NCBI GenBank assembly: GCA_963746175.1
Contig: CAVVAH010000004.1
Coordinates: forward strand, 1,116,001-1,180,000
Length of the DNA: 64,000 bases
Direction: 5' to 3'
Source of the DNA: CAVVAH01 sp963746175
Lineage (GTDB): Bacteria > Actinomycetota > Actinomycetes > JACCUZ01
The position numbers and the translations under genes are program-made. Every line of letters starts with the position of its first letter. Position 1 is the first letter of the stretch. Shown one piece after another: positions 42,598-50,821 of this stretch. Under the pieces are notes generated by a model. It was not told where the DNA came from and did not search any database. It worked only from the letters and a program-made list of their open reading frames with translations.

Positions 42598-44183
42598 CAG
42601 CCGGCCCGCACCGGCACCGGGACCTCGGCGTGCACCACGGTGCCCGCACCCGGTGTGGTCTCGACGCGCACGGCGCCGCCGACCGCGCCGACCCGGTCGG
42701 TCATGTTCTGCCGGCCCTGGCCGTCGGAGACGCCGACGGTGTCGTAGCCGGGGCCGTCGTCGGCCACGTCGAGCACCAGCCGCCCGCCGCCGCCCGACAG
42801 CCGCACGGTGGCGCCCGCGTCCGGTGCGTGCTTGGCGATGTTCTGCAGCGCCTCGAGTGCACAGAAGTACAGCGCCGCCTCGACGTCGGCCTCGTGCCGG
42901 CCGTCGACGCCGTCGACCTGCACGGTGACCGCGTTGGGGCTGCGGGTGGCCGCGGCGCGCAGCGCCTCCGGCAGGCCGGCCTGCCGGAGCAGCGGGGGGT
43001 AGATGCCGTGCGCGAGGTCGCGGACCTGCGCGATGGTCTCCCGGACGTCGGCCTGCATCTCCGCGAGAAGGGAGGCGACGCCGGCGACGTCCTCGGCTCC
43101 CTGCGAGCCGTCGCCGAGCAGCTGGCGGGCCAGCCCGAGGTTCACGGCCAGTGCGGCCAGGTGCTGCTGCGCTCCGTCGTGGATGTCGCGCTCGATCCGG
43201 CGGCGCTCGGCGTCCGCGGCGGACACCAGGCGGGACCGGGACGCCCGCAGCTCGGCGTTGGTGTGCCGGAGGTCGTCGAGCGTGGTCTGCAGCGCCGCGT
43301 CCAGCGCCCGGTTGTGCAGCACGACGCCGAGCCGGCGGACCAGCTCACCCAGCCCGCGCTCCTCGGCGGCCCGGAACCGTTCCCCGTCGCGGGCCCGCTC
43401 CACCACCAGCACCGCGAGCAGCCCGGAGCCGTGCCCGGCCGGAGCCACCCGGACCTGGGCGTCGCCGCGGCCCTCCAGCAGCCCCGGCAGCCAGAGTCGC
43501 AGCCAGGACTCGCCGGCCACGCCGCTGCGCCGCAAGGTGTCGGCGTCGGCGGGCGCCAGCCGGCTCACCGGCGCGGCCCGGTGCGGCAGCGAGAGCAGCC
43601 GGGAGAGGCCGGTGCCGTCACGGGTCCACACCTCGACGCCGGTGAGGCCGTAGGTGTCGCGCAGCGACTCGGCCAGCTGCCGCAGCAGCTCCTCGGTAGG
43701 CACGTCACGTGCGGCCCGGTCGCCGAACGCCTCGAGCACCGAGTCCGGCGTACGACGGGTGCCGAAGCCGGTCCGCCGGGTGGCCGCCGCGATCCGCGAC
43801 CGCAGCGGGCCGAAGGCGAGTGCGGCGGCAGCAGCCCCGGCCAGCGCTGCCGGCAGGACCGGCTTCTCGTTGCGCACCGGTAGCCGGCCGAGCACGAGGA
43901 CGAGGGCGGCGAGGAAGAGGAGCAGGGCGCCCGCCAGGGCAGCCGCCCCGGCGGCCGCCGCCAGCACCTGGCCTGCCTCCCGGCGGACCCGGGCGAGCTG
44001 GCCGGCCAGGGCGCCGGCCGCGACCAGGGCCACCGCGGACGCCGCCGTCCCGGGCAGCGACAGGCCGCGCGACGACAGCAGCCAGAGCCCGAGGTTCGTG
44101 GCGACGAGGGCGACGGCGACCAGGGCGCCGGCCGCGACCAGCTGCAGCCGCTGCCGGGTGTAGCCGGACGAGGCGCCGCTCAT
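42597..44183 (-). CDS. NarL-group sensor histidine kinase
   Basis: A 528-residue kinase. Four transmembrane helices lie in residues 12-130, a GAF-like region (about 150-285) follows, then HisKA_3 with the phospho-acceptor His335 in IERDIHDGAQQ, and a GHKL ATPase ending VADDGPGYDTVG and DRVGAVGGAVRV. The last motif marks the C-terminus of the NarX/DesK type. Its operon neighbours are an ABC ATPase upstream and an FtsX permease downstream, both overlapping by 1-4 bases, an arrangement that implies kinase and transporter work as one sensing unit. The adjacent stand-alone receiver at 39819 is a candidate substrate. Confidence 0.92.
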   Translation of the reverse strand: MSGASSGYTRQRLQLVAAGALVAVALVATNLGLWLLSSRGLSLPGTAASAVALVAAGALAGQLARVRREAGQVLAAAAGAAALAGALLLFLAALVLVLGRLPVRNEKPVLPAALAGAAAAALAFGPLRSRIAAATRRTGFGTRRTPDSVLEAFGDRAARDVPTEELLRQLAESLRDTYGLTGVEVWTRDGTGLSRLLSLPHRAAPVSRLAPADADTLRRSGVAGESWLRLWLPGLLEGRGDAQVRVAPAGHGSGLLAVLVVERARDGERFRAAEERGLGELVRRLGVVLHNRALDAALQTTLDDLRHTNAELRASRSRLVSAADAERRRIERDIHDGAQQHLAALAVNLGLARQLLGDGSQGAEDVAGVASLLAEMQADVRETIAQVRDLAHGIYPPLLRQAGLPEALRAAATRSPNAVTVQVDGVDGRHEADVEAALYFCALEALQNIAKHAPDAGATVRLSGGGGRLVLDVADDGPGYDTVGVSDGQGRQNMTDRVGAVGGAVRVETTPGAGTVVHAEVPVPVRAG

Positions 44184-44878
44184 GCCGCGATCACTCCGTC
44201 GCGAAGCCGCACCGTGCGGCTCGCGCCGGCGGCGACGTCGGGGTTGTGGGTGACCATGAGGATGCTCTGGCCGGCGGCGTGCAGCTTGCGGAACAGCGCG
44301 AGCACCTCGTCGGCGCCGTCGCTGTCCAGTGCTCCGGTCGGCTCGTCGGCGAGGAGCAGCGTCGGCGAGCTGGACAGCGCGCGGGCGATGGCGAGCCGCT
44401 GCCGCTGCCCGCCGGACAGCGCCGACGGCGCCGCCTGCGACTTGTCGAGCAGGCCGAGCAGGTCGAGCAGCTCCTGCGCGCGCCCCTCCGCCTGCCGCCG
44501 CGGGGCACCGGCGACCAGGCCCGCGAGCACGACGTTCTCCGCGACCGTCATGCCCTCGAGCAGGTGGAAGAACTGGAAGACCATCCCCACGTCCCGGCGC
44601 CGGACCTTCGACAGCCGGCTCTCCGACAGGTCGGTGATCTCCCGGCCGGCGAGCTGCACCGAGCCCTCGTCCGGCCGGTCCAGCCCGGCGGCGATGTGCA
44701 GCAGGGTCGACTTGCCGCAGCCCGACGGGCCCATCAGCGCGACGAACTCGCCGCGCCCGACGACCAGGTCGATCCCGCGCAGCGCGCGGACCGGCGCGGT
44801 CTCGGCCTCGTACGTCCGCCGGACGCCGGCCATCAGCAGCGCCGGCGCGCCGCTGTCCGCGGGGTCGGTCGTGTCCAC
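44180..44878 (-). CDS. ABC transporter ATP-binding protein (LolD/MacB type)
   Basis: A 232-residue ATPase with Walker A GPSGCGKST (about 49-57), signature LSGGQRQRL, and Walker B LLLADEPTGALDSD. It pairs with the FtsX permease two genes downstream; the histidine kinase gene lies between and overlaps it (ATGA). The GTG at 44878 is preferred over an in-frame ATG 30 codons upstream because the conserved ATPase fold starts just after it. Confidence 0.93.
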   Translation of the reverse strand: MDTTDPADSGAPALLMAGVRRTYEAETAPVRALRGIDLVVGRGEFVALMGPSGCGKSTLLHIAAGLDRPDEGSVQLAGREITDLSESRLSKVRRRDVGMVFQFFHLLEGMTVAENVVLAGLVAGAPRRQAEGRAQELLDLLGLLDKSQAAPSALSGGQRQRLAIARALSSSPTLLLADEPTGALDSDGADEVLALFRKLHAAGQSILMVTHNPDVAAGASRTVRLRDGVIAA

Positions 44879-45020
44879 GGTCGACGACCCTAGGTGGGCG
44901 GATCGCAGGACGCGCCGTCCTCGGCCGAAGTCGCCTGGTGCCCTCCCCGACGCGGTGGTGGTAGCCACACCCCGACAGCGGGCCCGCGTTTCTGGCCCCG
45001 CCCCCTCGCCCCCTCGCCCG

Positions 45021-45077
45021 TGACCACGTTTACGTGGTCAACGTGCGCTTGTCGTGGCATCGCCGCCCCGACAAGCG
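45021..45077. repeat. two small palindromes upstream of the ABC/kinase operon
   Basis: TGACCACGT-TT-ACGTGGTCA (45021-45040) is followed by CGCTTGTCG (45046-45054) and CGACAAGCG (45069-45077). They lie between the end of the YceI gene and the start of the ATPase gene, both on the minus strand. The first is a good candidate operator, the second a terminator for yceI. Confidence 0.45.
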
Positions 45078-45117
45078 TGTGTTCGCCCCGACAGGCAGCG
45101 GTGGGGCTGAGGCGTGG

Positions 45118-45702
45118 TCAGTCGGCGCGGACCACGTCGACGTCGATCTCGAGACGCAGCTGCCGCGGGACCAGCGTGCCGACCCCGGGCACGTCGAACC
45201 GCAGCCCGAACGCCGCCCGGTCGACGGTCCCGCCGGCCCGGACCACCAACCGGCCGCCGCCGCGCCCGACGTCGTACGACGCGGAGAGCGCGACCGGGAC
45301 GGTGACGCCGCGCAGGGTGAGCCGGCCCTCGACGTCGGCGCCGTGCCCGGTCCAGGTGACCCGGGTGCTCTCGTAGACCGCCAGCGGGAACCGCGCCGCG
45401 TCGAACGGGTCGACGGCGCCGATCACGTCGTCGTACGCGCCGGTGCCGGTAGTCATCGTGGTGACGTCCACCTCGACCCGCAGCCGATGTCCGGTGCTGC
45501 CGGTGCCGACCACGACGCGGCCCGCCACGTCGGGGAACCGCGCGCTGATCGTCGGCGCCAGGAGGCCCGCCTTGCCGGCGAACGCCACCCGGGCCCGATC
45601 CGGGTCGATCGTCCAGGTGCCCGCCGGGGGAGCGGTGCGCACAGCACCATCCGTGCGGGCGGCCGGGACGGTGCGGCTGCCGGGGAGCGTGGCGGTGGCC
45701 AT
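45118..45702 (-). CDS. YceI-family lipocalin-like protein
   Basis: A 194-residue YceI-domain protein: GTWTIDPDRARVAFAGK opens the barrel (about 28-44), with VYESTRVTWTGHGADVEGRLTLRGVTVPV near 117-145 and FGLRFDVPGVG near 173. YceI proteins bind isoprenoids or amphiphiles within an extended beta barrel. There is no signal peptide in the chosen frame, so it may be cytoplasmic, as in many actinomycetes. The ATG at 45702 follows GGAGGTACC. It is divergent from the MpaB-like gene. Confidence 0.88.
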   Translation of the reverse strand: MATATLPGSRTVPAARTDGAVRTAPPAGTWTIDPDRARVAFAGKAGLLAPTISARFPDVAGRVVVGTGSTGHRLRVEVDVTTMTTGTGAYDDVIGAVDPFDAARFPLAVYESTRVTWTGHGADVEGRLTLRGVTVPVALSASYDVGRGGGRLVVRAGGTVDRAAFGLRFDVPGVGTLVPRQLRLEIDVDVVRAD

Positions 45703-45845
45703 GGCGGGTACCTCCGGTGGGCGGCCGGTCGGTCCGGCCTGCGTCTCCCTCGAGGCTCGTCCCGGACGCGACGTCCATCGACCGTGCGACCCCGTGGATG
45801 CTTGTCGTGCTGGCACCACCGTCCGGTTCGGGGAGGAGACATCTC

Positions 45846-46733
45846 GTGGCACCGCAGCTGCGCCCGCTCGGCTCGCCGCGCGCCGCCGTCCGCACGCTGC
45901 TCACCGGGTACGGCGACGGCGTGGCGCCGTGGGTGCGCGCGCTGGGCGACCCGGGCGACGACGGGTGGTTCGGTCCCGGGTCGACGATCTGGGCGGTGCA
46001 CGCAGACGCGGCCACCCTGGTCGGCGGCATCCGGGCGCTGCTGGTCCAGGCGATGCACCCGACGGTCCTCGCCGGGTTCGACCAGCACTCCGGCTACCGG
46101 GAGGACCCGGAGACCCGGCTGCAGCGCACCGCCACGTTCGTCACGGTCACGACGTTCGGCACGTCACGGCAGGCCGAGGCCGCGTGCGAGCGGGTCCGCC
46201 GCGCGCACTCCCCGGTGCGCGGCACGACGCCGGACGGCCTGCCGTACGACGCCGACGACCCCGGGCTGCTCGGCTGGGTGCACCTCGCGCTGGCCGACTC
46301 GCTGGCCGTGGCCGTCCAGCGGTTCGGCCGCACCCCGTTCGACCTGGACGGCTACCTCGCGGACATGGCGGTGGTGGGGGAGAAGCTGGACGCCGCGCAC
46401 GTGCCTCGTGACTCCGCCGGACTCGCCTCGGCGTGGGAGCACTACCGGCCGCAGCTGGCCGCGACCCCGGCCACCGCCGACGCGCACGAGTTCCTGCTCG
46501 ACCCGCCGCTGCCGGCCCACATCCGCTACCCCTACCGGGTGCTGGCCGCGGCCGCGGTCGCGACGCTGCCGAGCACGCTGCGTCCGCTCGTCGCGGCCCG
46601 GCCGCTGCTGCCCGACGTCCCGGCCCGCGTGGTCGGGACGGCCGCGACCCGGCTGCTCGCGGTCCTGCTCGGCGAGAGCCCCGCCGCCCGGGCGGCCCGC
46701 GCCCGCACCGCCCGTACGCGCGACGCCGCCTGA
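45846..46733 (+). CDS. oxygenase MpaB-like protein (DUF2236)
   Basis: A 295-residue member of the DUF2236/MpaB family. LLVQAMHPTVLAGFDQHSGY (about 60-79) carries conserved His residues, with further family positions in RTATFVTVTTFG, GLLGWVHLALADSL and FLLDPPLPAHIRYPYRVL. Relatives include latex-clearing proteins (heme b) and the MpaB oxygenase of mycophenolic acid synthesis; the substrate here is unknown. GGAGGAG at 45831-45837 is 8 bases before the GTG. Confidence 0.82.
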   Translation: MAPQLRPLGSPRAAVRTLLTGYGDGVAPWVRALGDPGDDGWFGPGSTIWAVHADAATLVGGIRALLVQAMHPTVLAGFDQHSGYREDPETRLQRTATFVTVTTFGTSRQAEAACERVRRAHSPVRGTTPDGLPYDADDPGLLGWVHLALADSLAVAVQRFGRTPFDLDGYLADMAVVGEKLDAAHVPRDSAGLASAWEHYRPQLAATPATADAHEFLLDPPLPAHIRYPYRVLAAAAVATLPSTLRPLVAARPLLPDVPARVVGTAATRLLAVLLGESPAARAARARTARTRDAA

Positions 46734-46789
46734 CGCGCGTCACGCGGCTCGCCACCGGGGGCACGGCGGGCGGGACCTACGGTGGCGGC

Positions 46790-47512
46790 ATGTACCTGGA
46801 GAACCTCGTGTTCGACGCCGTCGAACCACAGCAGCTCGGCCGGTTCTGGGAGGCGGTGGTCGGCGGGGAGCGGCTGACCGACGAGCCGGCCGGCTTCGAG
46901 ACGCGGCTCACCGTCGAGGGCGGACCGGTCCTCGACCTGTGCTTCCAGCGCGTCCCCGAGCCGCCGTCCGAGCCGCCGCGGCTCCACCTGGACCTCCTGG
47001 GCGGGGCCCGGCAGAGCCAGGAGGTCGAGCGGCTGCTCGCACTGGGCGCCCGGCACCTGGACATCGGTCAGGGCGACGTGCCGTGGGTGGTGCTGGCGGA
47101 CCCGGCGGGCAATCCGTGCTGCGTGATGGAGGACCGGGCCGCGTACGCCGACACCGGACCGCTCGCGGCGCTGCCGCTCGACTCCGCCGACCCGGACCGG
47201 GACGCGGACTTCTGGTCCTGGCTGACCGGGTGGACCGACGTGGTCGGCGTCGCACCCCGGACCCTGCGGCACCCGTCGCGGCGTGGTCCCCTCCTCGAGC
47301 TGTGCCCCGAGCGCGCGCCCAAGGGGACGGCCAAGAACCGGCTGCACCTCGACGTCCGGCTCGAGACCGGAGAGGACCCGGACGACGTGGGGGCCGGCAT
47401 CAGCGAGCGCGGCGGCGGCGCGTTCCACCACCCGGAGTGGGGCGAGCTGCCGTGGCGCTCCTACACGGATCCGTCGGGCAACGAGCTCTGCGTGCTGCCG
47501 GCGCGGTCCTGA
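46790..47512 (+). CDS. two-domain VOC/glyoxalase-like protein
   Basis: A 240-residue protein with two vicinal-oxygen-chelate domains of the Glyoxalase_6 kind: NLVFDAVEPQQLGRFWEAVVG (about 4-24) to DPAGNPCCVME (about 102-112), then LDSADPDRDADFWSWLTGW (about 126-144) to TDPSGNELCVLP (about 225-236). The paired metal ligands of true glyoxalases are only partly present. Such proteins often confer drug resistance or are uncharacterised dioxygenases. It is separated from the MpaB-like gene by 56 bases. Confidence 0.83.
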   Translation: MYLENLVFDAVEPQQLGRFWEAVVGGERLTDEPAGFETRLTVEGGPVLDLCFQRVPEPPSEPPRLHLDLLGGARQSQEVERLLALGARHLDIGQGDVPWVVLADPAGNPCCVMEDRAAYADTGPLAALPLDSADPDRDADFWSWLTGWTDVVGVAPRTLRHPSRRGPLLELCPERAPKGTAKNRLHLDVRLETGEDPDDVGAGISERGGGAFHHPEWGELPWRSYTDPSGNELCVLPARS

Positions 47513-47537
47513 GGACCAGCCGACCCCCGTCAACCGC

Positions 47538-48338
47538 TCAGGCGAACGGCAGCCGCCAGGCGCCGACGCCCACCGACACGGCCGTCGCGGCGACGACGAC
47601 CAGCACGGTCACGGCCACCAGCCACCAGTCGCGGGCCAGCATCGGCTGCGGGCGCGCGACCGTGCGCGCCACGTCAGTCGCTCCGAAGCCGCGCGCCTCC
47701 ATCGCGGTCGCCAGCCGCACCCCCCGTCGTACGGCGGCGACCAGTACCGCGAGCACCTGCGCGGCGAACGCCCGCACGTGCGACACCGGGGACCGCCCCG
47801 GGTCGAGGCCACGCGCACGGCGGGCGCGCGACACCTGCTGCCAGTCGGCCGACAGCAACGGCAGCAGCCGCAGCGCCGCGAGCGCGCCGTAGGCGAACCG
47901 GGCCGGTGCGTGCCAGCGCTGGACGAGTGCGTCGGCGAGGTCCATCGGGTCGGTCGACGCGAGCACCAGGACGCCGGGCAGCGCGATCGCGAGCAGCCGC
48001 AACGACACCCCGACCGCCGACTCCACGGCCTGCGAGGTGATGTCCCACGGCCCGATCTCGACCAGCACCCGCCCGCCGGGCACCACGACCAGGTTGGTCA
48101 CGGCGACACCGGCGGCCCCGACGAGCAGCGGCCAGCACCGCCGGGAGAGCGCGCGCGCCGACACCCCTGTCAGCGGTACGACGGCGAGCTCGGCGGCGAG
48201 CAGCAGTGCGGGCGTCAGCGGGTCCAGCGTGAGCAGCAGGCCGAGCAGCACCGCCACCGCGGCGGAGATCTTCGCGACCGGGTTGAAGCGCGCGAGCGGC
48301 GCGCTCGAGTCAGGCGCCAGCGGCGCGAGGAGGCTCAC
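47538..48338 (-). CDS. ykoC: ECF transporter transmembrane component (YkoC-like EcfT)
   Basis: A 266-residue membrane protein, EcfT family, with about five helices. The cytoplasmic coupling motifs are ARRARGLDPG (about 171-180) and AMEARGFGA (about 219-227), the two conserved A-R-G signatures that dock on the ATPases. It forms the energising module of a group II-like ECF importer with the double ATPase upstream. The operon is under a TPP riboswitch, so the substrate is a thiamine precursor. 49 bases, occupied by a palindrome, separate it from ykoD. Confidence 0.9.
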   Translation of the reverse strand: MSLLAPLAPDSSAPLARFNPVAKISAAVAVLLGLLLTLDPLTPALLLAAELAVVPLTGVSARALSRRCWPLLVGAAGVAVTNLVVVPGGRVLVEIGPWDITSQAVESAVGVSLRLLAIALPGVLVLASTDPMDLADALVQRWHAPARFAYGALAALRLLPLLSADWQQVSRARRARGLDPGRSPVSHVRAFAAQVLAVLVAAVRRGVRLATAMEARGFGATDVARTVARPQPMLARDWWLVAVTVLVVVAATAVSVGVGAWRLPFA

Positions 48339-48360
48339 GACACAGACCCCGCGTCAGACC

Positions 48361-48416
48361 CCGTGATCATGAAGGAAGTTCCGCGCTCTAGCACCGAGGA
48401 TCCTTCATGATCACGG
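48361..48416. repeat. GATC-type palindrome spanning the 3' end of ykoD
   Basis: CCGTGATCATGAAGGA (48361-48376) and TCCTTCATGATCACGG (48401-48416) are perfect 16-base arms around a 24-base loop. The ykoD stop codon lies inside the loop, so one arm encodes the last codons of ykoD. Hairpins with this TGATCATG core are also seen at 13006. Confidence 0.75.
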
Positions 48417-49851
48417 TGGTGTCGGCGAGGGCGTCGGCCAGCGCGAGGTCGTGGGTGACGAGGAGCAGCCCGCAGCCGTCGTCGCGCAGGTCGGCGAGCA
48501 GCTCGACAAGCTCGGCCCAGGTGCGCGAGTCCTGGCCGAACGTCGGCTCGTCGGCGACGACGACGCGCGGTCCGGTGGCCAGCGCGGTGGCCACCGACAG
48601 CCGGCGCTTCTCGCCACCGGACAGCGTGTAGGGGTTGGCCGCGGCGAGGTGGGTGAGGCCGAGCCGGGCCAGCAGCTCGTCCGCGCGGGCGCCGGCCGCC
48701 ACCGGGGTCGCGCCGGCCTGCCGGGGTCCGACGAGCAGCTCGTCGCGCACGGTCGAGGTGACGATCTGGTGCTCGGGGTCCTGGAAGACCGTCCCGACCC
48801 GGCGCACCAGGTCGCGGCCGCGCCATCGCCACACCGGCCGCGGGGGATGCGGCGGGTCGAGCGCCGGCCCGGCCCGCACCTCGCCGCTCGTCGGTCGGAG
48901 CAGCCCGGCCACGGCCAGCGCCAGCGTCGACTTGCCGGCACCGTTCGGCCCGGTCAGCGCCAGCGCGGAGCCGGCCCGCACCTCGAGGTCGGTCGCCGGC
49001 AGCGCGTCCCGGTCGGCCGCCGGGTACCGGAACCGCACGGCCTCCGCGGTGAGCAGCGCGGGTCCGGGAGCGGTGGCGGCGCGGCGCCGTACGACGGGGT
49101 GCCGGCCCGGCACCCACACGCCGGCCTCGGCCAGTGCCGCGCCCTGCACCCCGAACACCTCGGCGGGCGGGCCGTCGGCGACCACCGCGCCGCCGGGCGC
49201 CAGCACGACCGCCCGGGTGACGAGGTCGACCACCTGCTCCACCCGGTGCTCGACGAGGACGGCCGTCGCGCCCGACTCGGCCAGCACCCGCGCGAGGACG
49301 GTGGTGACCAGGGTGACGCCGTCCGGGTCGAGGTTGGCGGTGACCTCGTCGAGCAGCAGCAGCCCGGGCCGCAGCGCCAGCACCCCGGCCAGCGCGAGGC
49401 GCTGCTTCTCCCCGCCGGAGAGCCGCCCGGTGTCGGCGTCCCGGCCGTGGCGGAAGCCGGCCTGGTCGAGCGCCTCGTCGACCCGGCGCCAGATCTCCTC
49501 GGGGGGGACGCCGCGGTTCTCCAGGCCGAAGGCGACGTCGTCGCCGGCCCGGCCCATGACCAGCGCGGCCTCCGGGTCCTGCTGCACCAGCCCGGCCCGG
49601 CCCCGCGCGTCCCGGGCGGGGAGGCCGTCGAGCAGCACCGAGCCCTCCTGCTCGCCGCCCTGCCCGGGCTCGAGCAGGCCGGCCAGCGCCGCGAGCAGCG
49701 TCGACTTGCCGGCCCCGGACGGGCCGAGCAGCAGCACCCGCTCGCCGGGCTCGACCCGCAGGTCGACACCGCGCAGCGCCCACGCCTGCCGGCCGCCGTG
49801 CCGCCAGCCCCAGCCGCGGACCTCGACCGCGGCCGGCGTCGTCCCCGTCAT
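48388..49851 (-). CDS. ykoD: ECF transporter double ATPase (YkoD-like)
   Basis: A 487-residue fusion of two ABC ATPases. The first has GPSGAGKST (about 40-48), LSGGEKQRL and LLLLDEVTANLD. The second has GPNGAGKST (about 300-308), LSGGEKRRL and VVVADEPTFGQD. Each has its own D-loop, so both sites look active, except for Glu-Val in the first Walker B (LDEVTANLD). YkoD homologues energise HMP/thiamine uptake with YkoC and YkoE. The last codons (VIMKDPRC) are encoded by a palindrome arm. The ATG at 49851 is chosen; an in-frame start at 49905 would fall in another hairpin. Confidence 0.92.
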   Translation of the reverse strand: MTGTTPAAVEVRGWGWRHGGRQAWALRGVDLRVEPGERVLLLGPSGAGKSTLLAALAGLLEPGQGGEQEGSVLLDGLPARDARGRAGLVQQDPEAALVMGRAGDDVAFGLENRGVPPEEIWRRVDEALDQAGFRHGRDADTGRLSGGEKQRLALAGVLALRPGLLLLDEVTANLDPDGVTLVTTVLARVLAESGATAVLVEHRVEQVVDLVTRAVVLAPGGAVVADGPPAEVFGVQGAALAEAGVWVPGRHPVVRRRAATAPGPALLTAEAVRFRYPAADRDALPATDLEVRAGSALALTGPNGAGKSTLALAVAGLLRPTSGEVRAGPALDPPHPPRPVWRWRGRDLVRRVGTVFQDPEHQIVTSTVRDELLVGPRQAGATPVAAGARADELLARLGLTHLAAANPYTLSGGEKRRLSVATALATGPRVVVADEPTFGQDSRTWAELVELLADLRDDGCGLLLVTHDLALADALADTTVIMKDPRC

Positions 49852-49883
49852 CGTGCTGCTCACGCCGTCAGCTGCTCGTCGAA

Positions 49884-49932
49884 TGTGCGCCGGCACACCG
49901 GACACGCCGACGCACCGGTGTGTCGGCGCACG
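49884..49932. repeat. palindrome between ykoE and ykoD
   Basis: Arms of 18 bases, TGTGCGCCGGCACACCGG (49884-49901) and its imperfect complement (49915-49932), with 16 of 18 paired and a 13-base loop. It lies 33 bases upstream of the ykoD ATG and 22 bases after the ykoE stop, so it could attenuate or protect the downstream message. Confidence 0.6.
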
Positions 49933-49953
49933 AAGGATCGTGTCGTGGCGGTG

Positions 49954-50586
49954 TCAGACCCGCGCCTGGTCGGCACCGGCGGCGAACGGCGCCAGCACGC
50001 CGGTCCGCGCGAGCGCTCGCACCAGCAGCCACGAGCCGAGCCCGGCCACCACCGCCGAGCTGGCCGCGAGCAGCACGCCGTACGTCAGCTGCCACCCGCC
50101 GGACCAGTCCGCGTAGTAGAAGAGGAGGTCCAGCAGGGCGGCCGCGGCACCGGCGAGCGCCCCGGCCAGCAACGCGGTGTGCAGCCGCCACGACGCGTAG
50201 AGCGCCATCGCGAACACGATCTCGGCCGCGACGCCCTGCGCCAGCCCGTAGAGCACGACGTTCAGCCCCCACGCCGTGCCGAGCAGCGCCGACACGATCG
50301 AGGCGACCAGCTCGACGTAGACGGCGGCACCGCGCTTGCGCAGGACGAGGGCGCCGAGCACCCCGGGCATCAGCCACACGCCGTACATGAAGCCCTGGGC
50401 CGGCGGGAAGCCGGCGAACGCGGGCTGGACGGCGTTCCAGAGGTTGCCCCACGCCCAGAAGACGACGCCGAACGCGACGGCGATCGACGACGCGACGACG
50501 ACGTCGACGGTGCGCCAGTCACTGGTACCGGCCGTGGTGGCGGGGGCGGACCCGACCGGGTCGGTGCCCTTCGTGGTGGTGCTCAT
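49954..50586 (-). CDS. ykoE: ECF transporter substrate-binding S component (YkoE-like)
   Basis: A 210-residue membrane protein with six helices: VASSIAVAFGVVFWAWGNLWN (about 31-51), GFMYGVWLMPGVLGALVL, VELVASIVSALLGTAWG, and later segments. This is the YkoE family that binds hydroxymethylpyrimidine or thiamine. The conserved WxxGNLWN and PAQGFMYGVWLMPG segments support this. It is the first gene of ykoEDC and is preceded by a TPP riboswitch, which gives strong independent support. GGAGGACAGGAGCG precedes the ATG at 50586. Confidence 0.92.
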   Translation of the reverse strand: MSTTTKGTDPVGSAPATTAGTSDWRTVDVVVASSIAVAFGVVFWAWGNLWNAVQPAFAGFPPAQGFMYGVWLMPGVLGALVLRKRGAAVYVELVASIVSALLGTAWGLNVVLYGLAQGVAAEIVFAMALYASWRLHTALLAGALAGAAAALLDLLFYYADWSGGWQLTYGVLLAASSAVVAGLGSWLLVRALARTGVLAPFAAGADQARV

Positions 50587-50643
50587 GTGCTCGCTCCTGT
50601 CCTCCGTGGACAGGGACGCGTAGTGCTCTGAGCCCGGCCTCGG

Positions 50644-50663
50644 CGGGCCGCGGGCGCGGCCCG
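50644..50663 (-). terminator. hairpin between riboswitch aptamer and ykoE
   Basis: CGGGCCGC (50644-50651) and GCGGCCCG (50656-50663) form an 8-base stem with a GGGC loop, placed between the aptamer and the ribosome-binding site of ykoE. It could be the expression platform (terminator or sequestering stem). No U-run follows. Confidence 0.4.
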
Positions 50664-50683
50664 GGTGGCACGGGGGAAACCGA

Positions 50684-50766
50684 CTCCCTGCGCTGGCATT
50701 ACCCAGATCAGGTTGGAGGGTCTGCGGGACGTTCCCGCACTCTCAGCGCTGCTGCGCTCCCCTGTG
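50684..50766 (-). promoter_or_regulatory. TPP (THI-box) riboswitch
   Basis: On the minus strand the region reads GGGAGCGCAGC, then GCTGAGAGTGCGGG, ACCCTCCAACCTGATCTGGG, and TAATGCCAGCGCAGGGAG. The CUGAGA, CCUGAUC, GGUAAU and GCGxAGGGA boxes define the thiamine-pyrophosphate aptamer. It lies about 100 bases upstream of ykoE and is expected to switch the operon off when TPP is high. Confidence 0.97.
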
Positions 50767-50821
50767 GTTCATGGGTGTGGTGCAGCACCGACGCTAGCAC
50801 CCGGCCGGCCCGGCAGAGCTG

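Noticed and set aside
49852..49905. Longer ykoD with start at 49905
   Set aside because: The extra residues (MSGVPAHIRRAADGVSST) have no family similarity and fall in the palindrome at 49884; the ATG at 49851 begins the ATPase domain.
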